From an uncultured Holophagales bacterium (GTDB taxonomy: Bacteria; Acidobacteriota; Thermoanaerobaculia; UBA5066), in assembly GCA_937864895.1 (NCBI GenBank), contig CALMDF010000531.1:1-5755 (forward strand): 5,755 nt of DNA, read 5' to 3'. Position numbers and translations under genes: made by a program. Positions 1 to 5,455 of the stretch are shown one piece after another. Each line of letters begins with the position of its first letter. Within the stretch, counting starts at the first letter, position 1. The notes beneath the pieces were generated by a model. That model worked only from the letters and a program-made list of their open reading frames with translations. It made no database searches and had not been told where the DNA came from.

Positions 1-131
1 ATGGCAGCTTCGATCTGGGCCACGACGGCGGGATCTTCGGGGTTGAACGCGACGGGTTTCGGCTGGCACGCCAGCGCGGAAAGCGCCAGTGCGGCGGCGG
101 AGAATCGAACGGCGGAGCTTGCGAAGGACAT
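1..131 (-). CDS. Probable lipoprotein, N-terminal fragment (continues beyond window edge)
   Basis: Reading leftward from the ATG at 131-129, 43 complete codons are visible before the window edge. The protein opens with a short n-region and an alanine/leucine-rich hydrophobic stretch ending SALACQPKP. Cys22 fits a lipobox, although alanine at -3 is less typical than leucine, so export and lipidation are likely but not certain. The mature part begins with a proline-rich linker and then NPEDPAVVAQIEAA, an opening that recalls small secreted NTF2-like/DUF4440 proteins. That family guess is weak because only about 20 mature residues can be seen. A GAGAGG ribosome-binding site (minus strand, 144-139) lies 7 nt before the ATG and supports this start. 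It is co-oriented with the DUF2490 gene 145 nt upstream. The gap and a possible promoter of its own suggest it need not be co-transcribed with that gene. Confidence 0.6.
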   Translation of the reverse strand, partial: MSFASSAVRFSAAALALSALACQPKPVAFNPEDPAVVAQIEAA

Positions 132-178
132 GGCGGTACCTCTCTGCTGGTGCGACGGACCTTCTCGCGGAATGGTCC

Positions 179-211
179 GGCCTCTCTGGATTGTACTGGC
201 GTGGAGAGGCC
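179..211 (-). promoter_or_regulatory. Perfect 8-bp inverted repeat enclosing a -10-like hexamer, upstream of the lipoprotein gene
   Basis: GGCCTCTC at 179-186 is matched by GAGAGGCC at 204-211, with a 17-nt centre. On the minus strand the centre holds TACAAT (195-190), a 5/6 match to the sigma-70 -10 box, 58 nt before the lipoprotein ATG. No good -35 box lies at the expected spacing. It could be an operator over a promoter or a hairpin at the end of the DUF2490 transcript. No T-run follows, so an intrinsic terminator is not favoured. The symmetry is seen directly; the role is a guess. Confidence 0.3.
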
Positions 212-276
212 CGGCGGCCTCGACCGGCCGTCGCGGAACCCGAGAGACCGTCGCTGCCGAAATCCGATACGTAGCT

Positions 277-1050
277 TCAGTAGTACCAGCGGGCGACGAA
301 CGCGACCGCCCAGAGGCCGGACTTCTCTGGGAGGCGGTCCACCTGCCGGGCCACGGAAGGCTCCACGCGGAAGTGGTCGCCGAGCCCGACCTCGGCCCCG
401 ACCTGGTAGAGCTCCCTCGCCCAGCCGTCTTCGCGCGTGTCGTAGAACGCCTCGGCCTGGAGGTAGACGTTGGTCGTCCGACCGAGGATCCCGAAGTCGC
501 GGTTCAGCTCGCCGCGGATCCGGTAGCGCGTCGAGTATTCGCCTCCGATCCAGCGGAGGTCGGCGCGGGTGCGCGCTTCGAGGAGGACCCCCTCCGGCAG
601 GAACACCCGCCCGTGCACCGCGACGATGCCCCGGTCCTCCGGCGTCGACATCTCCTCGCCCTGCTGCTTGAACACGTGGTCGTACCCGAGACGAACCCAC
701 AGGTACCGTTTCTGTCTCCAGTCGCTCTGGCTCCGCCATCCCTCCGGCTTGTAGGCGTCCCGCGTGAAGGGCTTGAACGTCAGGTCGAAGTAGCCCGCGA
801 CGTCCAGCGTCCGGAACTCCGACTCCTTGCCCTGGGCCCAGGCCGCGACGAAGTAGAGCCGCGTCGTCGGACCGGTGCTCTTGTACAGGTCCAGCTCGGG
901 CCAGAGCTCCCACGGGTCGCCGGCCCGCAGCGGGCCGCTGAGGAACAGGATGGCGAACGCGGCGACACGCAGGCTCCGCGCGAGACGCCCGCCCGGGCCG
1001 CCGGGTACGCTCGATCGTGCCGCGCGCGCGCCGTCCTCCACGCCCGGCAT
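277..1050 (-). CDS. DUF2490 family outer-membrane beta-barrel protein
   Basis: This 257-aa protein matches my recollection of DUF2490 proteins, which are exported, probably outer-membrane and of unknown function. An arginine-rich leader of about 27 residues is followed by a hydrophobic core (about 28-40, VAAFAILFLSG) and a likely signal-peptidase site after PLRA (residue 43). The mature protein begins DPWELWPELDLY, the family's usual opening. Alternating aromatic/charged strands follow, including RADLRWIGGEYSTRYRIRG (about 162-180), VYLQAEAFYDTRED (about 195-208) and RVEPSVARQVD (about 228-238). The chain ends RWYY; a terminal aromatic is typical of barrels recognised by BamA. The n-region is long and the ribosome-binding site before this ATG is poor (GAAAG about 9 nt upstream), so translation may start later. 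The gene is divergent from the beta-barrel gene at 1247 and reads toward the lipoprotein gene. Confidence 0.8.
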   Translation of the reverse strand: MPGVEDGARAARSSVPGGPGGRLARSLRVAAFAILFLSGPLRAGDPWELWPELDLYKSTGPTTRLYFVAAWAQGKESEFRTLDVAGYFDLTFKPFTRDAYKPEGWRSQSDWRQKRYLWVRLGYDHVFKQQGEEMSTPEDRGIVAVHGRVFLPEGVLLEARTRADLRWIGGEYSTRYRIRGELNRDFGILGRTTNVYLQAEAFYDTREDGWARELYQVGAEVGLGDHFRVEPSVARQVDRLPEKSGLWAVAFVARWYY

Positions 1051-1065
1051 ACTAGCGGCTTTCGC

Positions 1066-1088
1066 GGCCCGGGCGCACGCCCCGGGCC
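1066..1088 (-). other. Perfect 8-bp hairpin in the DUF2490 leader
   Basis: GGCCCGGG (1066-1073) and CCCGGGCC (1081-1088) form a fully GC stem with a 7-nt loop, ending 16 nt upstream of the DUF2490 ATG on the minus strand. In the transcript it would be a stable structure close to the weak ribosome-binding site and could limit initiation. It could also be chance in GC-rich DNA. The rest of this 196-nt divergent intergenic region (1051-1246) shows no convincing sigma-70 promoter on either strand. Confidence 0.3.
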
Positions 1089-1197
1089 CTCCCGCCGTGC
1101 AATCTCACGAGACCAGAATTCGGCAAAGACTCCGGGAGACCGCCGAGTTGCTCGTCGATGGCTCCGAGGCGGCGCTGTAAACTCGCTCGGCCGACGA

Positions 1198-1246
1198 CGA
1201 CGATGTCCGCGGCCGCAGGCTTCCCTCGATTCGAAAGGAGGGGTCC
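1198..1246 (+). promoter_or_regulatory. Conserved 5' leader and strong ribosome-binding site of barrel gene 1
   Basis: These 49 nt align without gaps to 3952-4000, the leader of the second barrel gene. The AGGAGG at 1236-1241, 5 nt before the ATG, is a full match to the anti-Shine-Dalgarno sequence. From 1232 to 1257 the two copies are identical for 26 nt, spanning the ribosome-binding site, start codon and first codons (MRSH). Farther upstream, AGACTCCGGGAG at 1127-1138 nearly matches 3888-3899 at almost the same spacing, so the duplicated block probably begins at or before about 1127. Confidence 0.7.
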
Positions 1247-2113
1247 ATGAGATCCCACAAAACGTCACCCCTCGTCGCACCGGCCGTCGCTCTTCTCCTG
1301 CTGCTCGGAGCCCCGCAGGGTCTCGCCCAGAGCTCCGCGGACTGGGCCGCCGTAAAGGGGATGGACGAGCGGTTCCGCCTCGACATGGGCGGCTTCTTCC
1401 AGAAGTTCGAGACGACCGTACGCATCGACTCCGCGACGACGGGCCGGGGAACAGAGGTGAACCTCGAGGACGACCTCGGGCTCGACTCGAACCAGGCCAA
1501 CTTCCGGGCCGACGGGTACTGGCGCTTCGGCCGCCACGGCCGGCTCGACTTCGCCTACACGGCTTGGAACCGGAAGGCCGACCGCGTGATCGATCGCGAC
1601 ATCACGGTCGGGGACACGACCTACCACGCCGGGGCGTACGTCGAATCGCAGCTCAAGGTGACCTTCGCCGAGCTCTACTACGGCTACTCCTTCTGGAACA
1701 CGCCGAAGTTCGAGGCCGGCCTGCAGCTCGGCCTGACCGCGCTGTTCAACAAGGTCCGGTTCGAGGGCAACGGGACGATCACCGGAGGCGGCGGGTCGAC
1801 CGGCGGGTCCTTCTCCACTGAGGACCGGAGCCTGACCGCCCCGGTGCCGGCGATCGGGGCGCACGTCCGCTACACCCTATCTCCCGGCTTCCTCGTCAGC
1901 GCCCGGGTCCGCGGAGCCGGGGCCACGATCGACAACATCAAGGCCAGCTCGATCCAGTGGAGAGCGGGTCTCGACTACTACCCCTGGAAGAACGTCGGCT
2001 TCGGCGCGGCGTACGACTACATGGACATCACGATCGAGAAGCAGTCCGACCGGACCGTCGAGCTCGACTACCAGTACGGCGGCCCGATGGCGTACGTCTC
2101 GCTCGTCTTCTAG
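1247..2113 (+). CDS. Outer-membrane beta-barrel protein, paralogue 1
   Basis: This 288-aa protein has a signal peptide (hydrophobic core about 9-21, cleavage probably after GLA, residue 27). Repeated amphipathic strands end in YVSLVF, the C-terminal phenylalanine signature of BamA-assembled barrels. The motif GTEVNLEDDLGLD (68-80) followed by a YWRFGRHGRLDFAY strand (91-104) is familiar from uncharacterised outer-membrane proteins of Gram-negative bacteria. A glycine-rich turn lies at 180-188, and DYYPWKNVGFGAAYDYMDI (243-261) forms late strands. Substrate and function are unknown. The start is fixed by AGGAGG 5 nt upstream and by the signal peptide; a longer overlapping open frame exists in another register. 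It has a same-length paralogue at 4001 with about 70% identity and no gaps. It is followed after 104 nt by the DUF2254 gene, with a hairpin between them. Confidence 0.88.
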   Translation: MRSHKTSPLVAPAVALLLLLGAPQGLAQSSADWAAVKGMDERFRLDMGGFFQKFETTVRIDSATTGRGTEVNLEDDLGLDSNQANFRADGYWRFGRHGRLDFAYTAWNRKADRVIDRDITVGDTTYHAGAYVESQLKVTFAELYYGYSFWNTPKFEAGLQLGLTALFNKVRFEGNGTITGGGGSTGGSFSTEDRSLTAPVPAIGAHVRYTLSPGFLVSARVRGAGATIDNIKASSIQWRAGLDYYPWKNVGFGAAYDYMDITIEKQSDRTVELDYQYGGPMAYVSLVF

Positions 2114-2132
2114 TCCTCGCGCGCGAAGGTGT

Positions 2133-2166
2133 CGGGTCGGGACCTCTCCGTGAAGGGCCCGACCCG
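2133..2166 (+). terminator. Stem-loop between barrel 1 and the DUF2254 gene
   Basis: CGGGTCGGG (2133-2141) pairs perfectly with CCCGACCCG (2158-2166) around a 16-nt loop, which can itself form a 3-bp inner helix (2143-2145 with 2154-2156). It begins 20 nt after the barrel stop codon. No T-run follows, so it is not a classic intrinsic terminator. It could stabilise the 3' end of the barrel message, attenuate readthrough, or act with Rho. The corresponding interval in unit 2 (4868-4909) is shorter and lacks it. Confidence 0.45.
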
Positions 2167-2217
2167 GCACCCGTCGCTTGCGGACGCTCCCCGGGACACC
2201 TGATCGGCGGAGGTTGG

Positions 2218-3498
2218 ATGAGCTGGCTGACGCGTCACCGGCTAAGGCGGTACCTGAGGTCCTCCCTCTTCCTCGCTCCGGCCGGGAGCATCGTCCTGGC
2301 GCTCGCCGTCGCGCCGGTCGTCCGGTGGATCGACGACCGGACGCAGTGGACCCTCCTCGGGTTCGGCGCCGGGGGCGCCAGCGCCGTCCTCTCGGGCCTC
2401 TCCTCGTCGCTCCTCGCCCTGATCGTCTTCGCGTTCAGCATCCTGCTCCTCGCGATCCAGATCGCCGGCGGACAGCTCTCCCCGAGGATCATCGCCCGCG
2501 TCTTCCGGATGCCGCTCCTGAAGGTCATCCTCTCGGGCTTCGTCTTCTCGTACGCCTACTCGCTCGCGGCGCTCTCTCGGATCGGCGAGCGCGTCCCCCA
2601 GCTCCCGGTCGCGCTCGCCATCGCTGCGAGCCTCGCGAGCCTCGCCGTCTTCATCTACCTCGTACAGCGGATCGGCGAGGCGTTCCGTCCCGGCACGGTC
2701 ATGGCGAAGATCGCTGCCGAGACGCGGGACGTCCTCGACGCGATGTACCCCCGGGCGCTCGCGCCGGGGGAAGGGGAGCACGTCGCGCTCTCGCTCGACC
2801 CGAGTCGTGCCGACAGGATCGTCTTCCAGCAGAAGGTCTCGGGAGTCGTCCTCGCGTTCGACGCCGAAGGGCTGCGCGCCGTCGCAACGCGGGCCGGGTG
2901 CGTCGTCGAGCTCGTGCCGCAGGTCGGGGACTTCCTCGCGGTGGGCGAGCCCCTCTTCAGGCTCTACGGTCCGGGGGCGTCCTCGGTGGCCGAGCGCAAA
3001 CTCCGCGACAGCGTGGCGCTCGGCGTCGAGCGAACGATGGAGCAGGACCCGGCGTTCGGCTTCCGCATCATCGTCGACATCGCGAGCAAGGCCCTCTCTC
3101 CGGCGATCAACGACCCGACGACCGGCGTCCTCGCCGTCGACCAGCTCCACCACCTTCTGAGCATGGTCAGCCGGCGCCAGCTCGACACCGGCGTCGTGCG
3201 AGACGCCTCGGGCGAGGTTCGCTTTGTCTACCGGACCCCCGACTGGGAGGACTTCGTCACGCTCGCGGCCACGGAGCTCCGGATCTACGGGGCGACGAAC
3301 CCGCAGGTCACGCGCCGGCTCCGGGCGATGTACGACCAGCTCCTCCGCGTCGTCCCCGCCGAGCGGGCCGAGGCCCTAGAGCGCGAGGTTGCGCTGCTTC
3401 AGAGCACGCTCGACGGGACCTGGTCGAACGCGTCGGACCGTGCCATCGCCGGCGCCAGCGATCTCCAGGGCTTCGGGAGCCGGGCGAAGGGCGCCTGA
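2218..3498 (+). CDS. DUF2254 family integral inner-membrane protein
   Basis: This 426-aa protein has the length and architecture of DUF2254 proteins, which are of unknown function. Hydrophobic segments lie at about 16-36, 45-82 (probably two passes or a long hairpin), 103-120 and 130-150, followed by a C-terminal soluble part from about 155. Family-like motifs are QLSPRIIARVFRM (86-98) just after a membrane segment, VELVPQVGDFLAVGEPLFR (230-248), MEQDPAFGFRIIVDIA (274-289) and ALSPAINDPTTG (292-303), the last with a conserved Asn-Asp-Pro. GGAGG lies 4 nt before the ATG; the frame stays open upstream, but this start gives a normal N-terminus and matches the start of the degraded copy at 4910. 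Its last 18 codons fall in a stretch identical to 5399-5455. Co-orientation with the barrel gene suggests a possible shared transcript. Confidence 0.87.
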   Translation: MSWLTRHRLRRYLRSSLFLAPAGSIVLALAVAPVVRWIDDRTQWTLLGFGAGGASAVLSGLSSSLLALIVFAFSILLLAIQIAGGQLSPRIIARVFRMPLLKVILSGFVFSYAYSLAALSRIGERVPQLPVALAIAASLASLAVFIYLVQRIGEAFRPGTVMAKIAAETRDVLDAMYPRALAPGEGEHVALSLDPSRADRIVFQQKVSGVVLAFDAEGLRAVATRAGCVVELVPQVGDFLAVGEPLFRLYGPGASSVAERKLRDSVALGVERTMEQDPAFGFRIIVDIASKALSPAINDPTTGVLAVDQLHHLLSMVSRRQLDTGVVRDASGEVRFVYRTPDWEDFVTLAATELRIYGATNPQVTRRLRAMYDQLLRVVPAERAEALEREVALLQSTLDGTWSNASDRAIAGASDLQGFGSRAKGA

Positions 3499-3798
3499 CC
3501 CGGGCGCACGAAGAGGTAGGGCCCCCGGGGGTCCGGCGGCGTCCGGGGATAATCGCCTGGTAAACCAACCCCGCCGGCCGCGCGTCCTCCTCGCCGACGA
3601 CCACCGCCTCGTGGCGGAAGGGTTGACGAGCCTCCTCGCTCCCGATTTCGACCTCGTCGACGTCGTCGAGGACGGCCGCGCGCCTCGCGATCTCCGCGCG
3701 GACGGTGGAGTTCCACAAGTACCAGGTCATGGATACGCTCGGTCTCCACACGAACGCCGAGCTGACCCACTTCGCCATCAAGCACGGCCTCGTCGAGC
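3442..3798 (+). repeat. 357-bp perfect direct repeat, copy A
   Basis: By direct comparison, this interval matches 5399-5755 with no mismatch or gap found. Its left edge is sharp: position 3441 is T against C at 5398, and the preceding 107 bp are clearly diverged. The right edge is unknown because copy B ends with the window. It holds the last 18 codons and stop of the DUF2254 gene, a short spacer (3499-3559) with the palindrome CCCCCGGGGG (3522-3531) and a GATAAT hexamer (3548-3553), and most of the regulator remnant. Confidence 0.93.
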
Positions 3799-3803
3799 TC
3801 TGA
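3560..3803 (+). pseudogene. NarL/FixJ-type response regulator remnant: receiver start fused to LuxR HTH end
   Basis: The 5' part (3560 to about 3682) encodes NQPRRPRVLLADDHRLVAEG and continues through SLLAPDFDLVDVVEDGRA. This is the opening of a receiver domain, with the paired acidic residues (DD) of the phosphorylation pocket. The sequence then jumps, in a different frame, to RLAISARTVEFHKYQVMDTL followed by GLHTNAELTHFAIKHGLVEL and a TGA at 3801-3803 (frame of 3681). This is the recognition-helix half of a LuxR-type HTH. About 80 of the roughly 210 residues usual for the family remain. The phosphoacceptor Asp, the rest of the receiver, the linker and the first HTH helices are missing, and the two pieces are out of frame. 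No ATG stands where the start should be; the codon before NQP is GTA. A GATAAT box at 3548-3553 could be an old promoter. The gene cannot make a working regulator. The identical remnant appears at 5517. Confidence 0.85.
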
Positions 3804-3951
3804 GGGTCCAGGCGTCCGCGGGGGCCTCGAGGAGGGCCCGGCGCGCCCGGGGCGTGACCTCGGAAAACTACGGGGGTTCCGGCCCGGAGACTCCGAGAGC
3901 CGAAACGCGGAAACCGGCCCCAATTGCGCTGGACACGGGCCGCGTTCGCGG

Positions 3952-4000
3952 CGACGATCTCGGCGAGACCAGACCTCTCGCGAACCGAAAGGAGGGGTCC
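3952..4000 (+). promoter_or_regulatory. Conserved 5' leader and strong ribosome-binding site of barrel gene 2
   Basis: This is the counterpart of 1198-1246, aligned without gaps. AGGAGG (3990-3995) lies 5 nt before the ATG at 4001, and identity with unit 1 is complete over 3986-4011. The 148 nt before it (3804-3951), after the regulator remnant, hold no gene that I can recognise and no convincing promoter; there is only a small GC stem (CCCGG/CCGGG, 3837-3851). Confidence 0.7.
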
Positions 4001-4867
4001 ATGAGATCCCATCGCGCGCTCGCCCTCGTGGCCCCGGTCGCCGCCCTGCTCCTTCTCCTCCCCCCGCGACCCGCGACGGCCCAGGGCCAGACCGACTACA
4101 CCTCCGCCAAGGGGATGGACGAGCGCCTCCGCGTCGACCTCGGGGGCTTCTTCCAGAAGTTCACGACGACCGTCCGGCTCGACTCCGAGACAACGGGCCG
4201 CGGCACCGAGGTGAACCTCGAGGACGACCTCGGCCTCGACTCGACCCAGGCCAACTTCCGGGTCGACGCCTACTGGCGCTTCGGCCGGCACGGCCGCCTC
4301 CACATGGGCTACACGGGGTGGAACCGGCACGCGGACCACACGCTCGACAAGGACATCAAGATCGGCGACACCACCTACCACGCCGGCGCGTCCCTCGACT
4401 CGCGCCTCAAGGCCTCGCTCGTCGAGTTCTACTACGGCTACTCCTTCTGGAACACCGGCAAGTTCGAGCTGGGCGCGCAGCTCGGCCTCTCGGCGGTGTT
4501 CAACAACGCCCGGTTCGAGGGGACGGGAACGATCAGCGGCGGGGGCTCCTCGACCGGAGGGTCCTTCTCCAGCGAGGACCGGGACCTGACGGCCCCGCTT
4601 CCTGCGATCGGAGTCATGGCGAGCTACACCATCGTTCCCAAGCTCCTCGTCAGCGCCCGGATCCGCGGCCTCGGGGCCACGATCGACAACGTGAAGGCCA
4701 GCTCGATGCAGTGGCGGGCCTACCTCGACTACTACCCCTGGAAGAACGTCGGCTTCGGCGCGTCGTACGACTACATGGACATCAAGATCGAGAAGCAGAA
4801 GAGCGTCACGGTCGAGTTCGACTACAAGTACAGCGGCCCGATGGCCTACGTCTCGCTCGTCTTCTAG
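4001..4867 (+). CDS. Outer-membrane beta-barrel protein, paralogue 2
   Basis: This 288-aa protein has the same length as the product at 1247-2113. A gapless alignment by eye gives about 82 differences, or roughly 71% identity. The signal peptide (hydrophobic core about 9-20, cleavage probably after ATA, residue 27) has drifted most: 19 of the first 38 positions differ. GTEVNLEDDLGLD (68-80), YWRFGRHGRL (91-100), GDTTYHAGA, GYSFWNT, GSTGGSFS and DYYPWKNVGFGA are unchanged, as is the C-terminal GPMAYVSLVF. Changes gather in segments alternating with these, as expected for loops and lipid-facing positions. Function is unknown. The frame is open well upstream, even through the regulator remnant, but the strong ribosome-binding site and signal peptide fix the ATG at 4001. 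It is followed by the degraded DUF2254 copy, so this barrel now has no intact adjacent membrane partner. Selection on both copies suggests distinct or dosage-related roles; that is inference. Confidence 0.87.
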   Translation: MRSHRALALVAPVAALLLLLPPRPATAQGQTDYTSAKGMDERLRVDLGGFFQKFTTTVRLDSETTGRGTEVNLEDDLGLDSTQANFRVDAYWRFGRHGRLHMGYTGWNRHADHTLDKDIKIGDTTYHAGASLDSRLKASLVEFYYGYSFWNTGKFELGAQLGLSAVFNNARFEGTGTISGGGSSTGGSFSSEDRDLTAPLPAIGVMASYTIVPKLLVSARIRGLGATIDNVKASSMQWRAYLDYYPWKNVGFGASYDYMDIKIEKQKSVTVEFDYKYSGPMAYVSLVF

Positions 4868-4880
4868 GCGCGCGGGCGCC
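4867..4880 (+). other. Small hairpin at the barrel 2 stop codon
   Basis: GGCGC (4867-4871) and GCGCC (4876-4880) form a 5-bp stem with a 4-nt loop, starting on the last base of the TAG stop. It is short, has no T-run and is not homologous to the stem-loop of unit 1. It may help to end or stabilise the transcript, or may be chance. Confidence 0.2.
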
Positions 4881-4909
4881 GCGACGGTTACCCGCCGGGG
4901 GACCTCCGA

Positions 4910-5455
4910 ATGAGCTGACTCCGTCGGTACCGCGCACGGCAGTACGCGAAATCTTCACTCTTCCTCGCTCCCAGCGCGAGCATCCTCCTCGCTCCTCGGC
5001 CTGATCGTCTTCGCTTTCAGCATCCTCCTCCTCGCGATCCGGGCCGGCTGCGTCATCGAGCTCGTGCCCCAGGTCGGCGACTTCCTCGCGGTCGGCGCGC
5101 CGCTCTTCCGGTTCTACGGGCCGGGGGCCTCCACGCTGGACGAACGGGCCCTCCGCGACGGCGTGGCGCTCGGGATCGAGCGGACGATGGAGCAGGACCC
5201 CGCGTTCGGCTTCCGGATCGTCGTCGACATCGCGAGCAAGGCGCTCTCCCCGGCGATCAACGGCCCGACGACCGGCGTCCTGGCCGTCACGACCAGCTGC
5301 TCCGCGTCGTTCCCGCCGAGCGGGCGGAGGCCCTGCGTCGCGAGGTCGAGCTCCTGGCGGCCACCGTGGAGGCGGCCTGGGCGAACCCGACCGACCGCGC
5401 CATCGCCGGCGCCAGCGATCTCCAGGGCTTCGGGAGCCGGGCGAAGGGCGCCTGA
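4910..5455 (+). pseudogene. DUF2254 membrane protein pseudogene (second copy, stop at codon 3, three deletions)
   Basis: This is a degraded paralogue of 2218-3498. The ATG at 4910 aligns with the intact start, but codon 3 is TGA (4916-4918) where the intact gene has TGG (Trp3). Three deletions follow relative to the intact gene: about 110 bp after 4984 (residues about 26-62, frameshift), 432 bp after 5040 (about 81-224, in frame) and about 193 bp near 5288 (about 308-371, frameshift). They total about 735 bp, so the tail returns to the original frame and ends at TGA 5453-5455. The surviving middle (5041-5288) is about 88% identical to 2891-3138. Many of its changes are silent, suggesting that the copy was under selection before it decayed. 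The conserved Asn-Asp-Pro reads Asn-Gly-Pro (GGC at 5262-5264). Most membrane segments are gone and no full product is possible. Confidence 0.9.

Larger units (their letters stand above)
1198..3803 (+). repeat. Tandem duplication, unit 1 (leader, barrel, DUF2254, regulator remnant)
   Basis: This block recurs in the same order at 3952 to the window end. Unit 1 keeps both the barrel and the DUF2254 gene intact, and only the regulator is broken. Identity to unit 2 varies along its length: about 70% of residues in the barrels, about 88% of bases over 2891-3138, lower again over 3335-3441, and 100% from 3442 onward. Spacing between barrel stop and DUF2254 start is 104 nt here and 42 nt in unit 2. 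The left limit may extend to about 1127; the true right limit cannot be seen because unit 2 runs off the window. Confidence 0.85.

Noticed and set aside
1148..1183. Possible promoter for barrel 1 (TTGCTC ... TAAACT)
   Set aside because: The spacing between the hexamers is far longer than the usual 16-18 nt, and the match is weak.
1..1821. A 606-codon open frame on the plus strand across the left of the window
   Set aside because: It runs antisense to the DUF2490 gene and the lipoprotein start and out of frame through barrel 1. Its translation is arginine/proline-rich with no recognisable domain, as expected of a shadow frame in GC-rich DNA.
1957..2217. N-terminal extension of the DUF2254 gene back into barrel 1
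   Set aside because: The frame is open, but the extra residues are an out-of-frame reading of the barrel. The ATG at 2218 has a GGAGG and a family-like N-terminus, and its counterpart is preserved at 4910.
3522..3531. CCCCCGGGGG palindrome after the DUF2254 stop as a terminator (also at 5479-5488)
   Set aside because: It has no loop and no T-run. A hairpin would need to open several of the pairs, so it is not a credible terminator by itself.
3389..4000. Fusion of the receiver fragment to barrel 2 in one open frame
   Set aside because: No stop interrupts the frame, but the barrel has its own strong ribosome-binding site and signal peptide at 4001. An internal signal peptide after about 200 residues of low-complexity sequence makes no sense, so the open frame is chance in GC-rich DNA.
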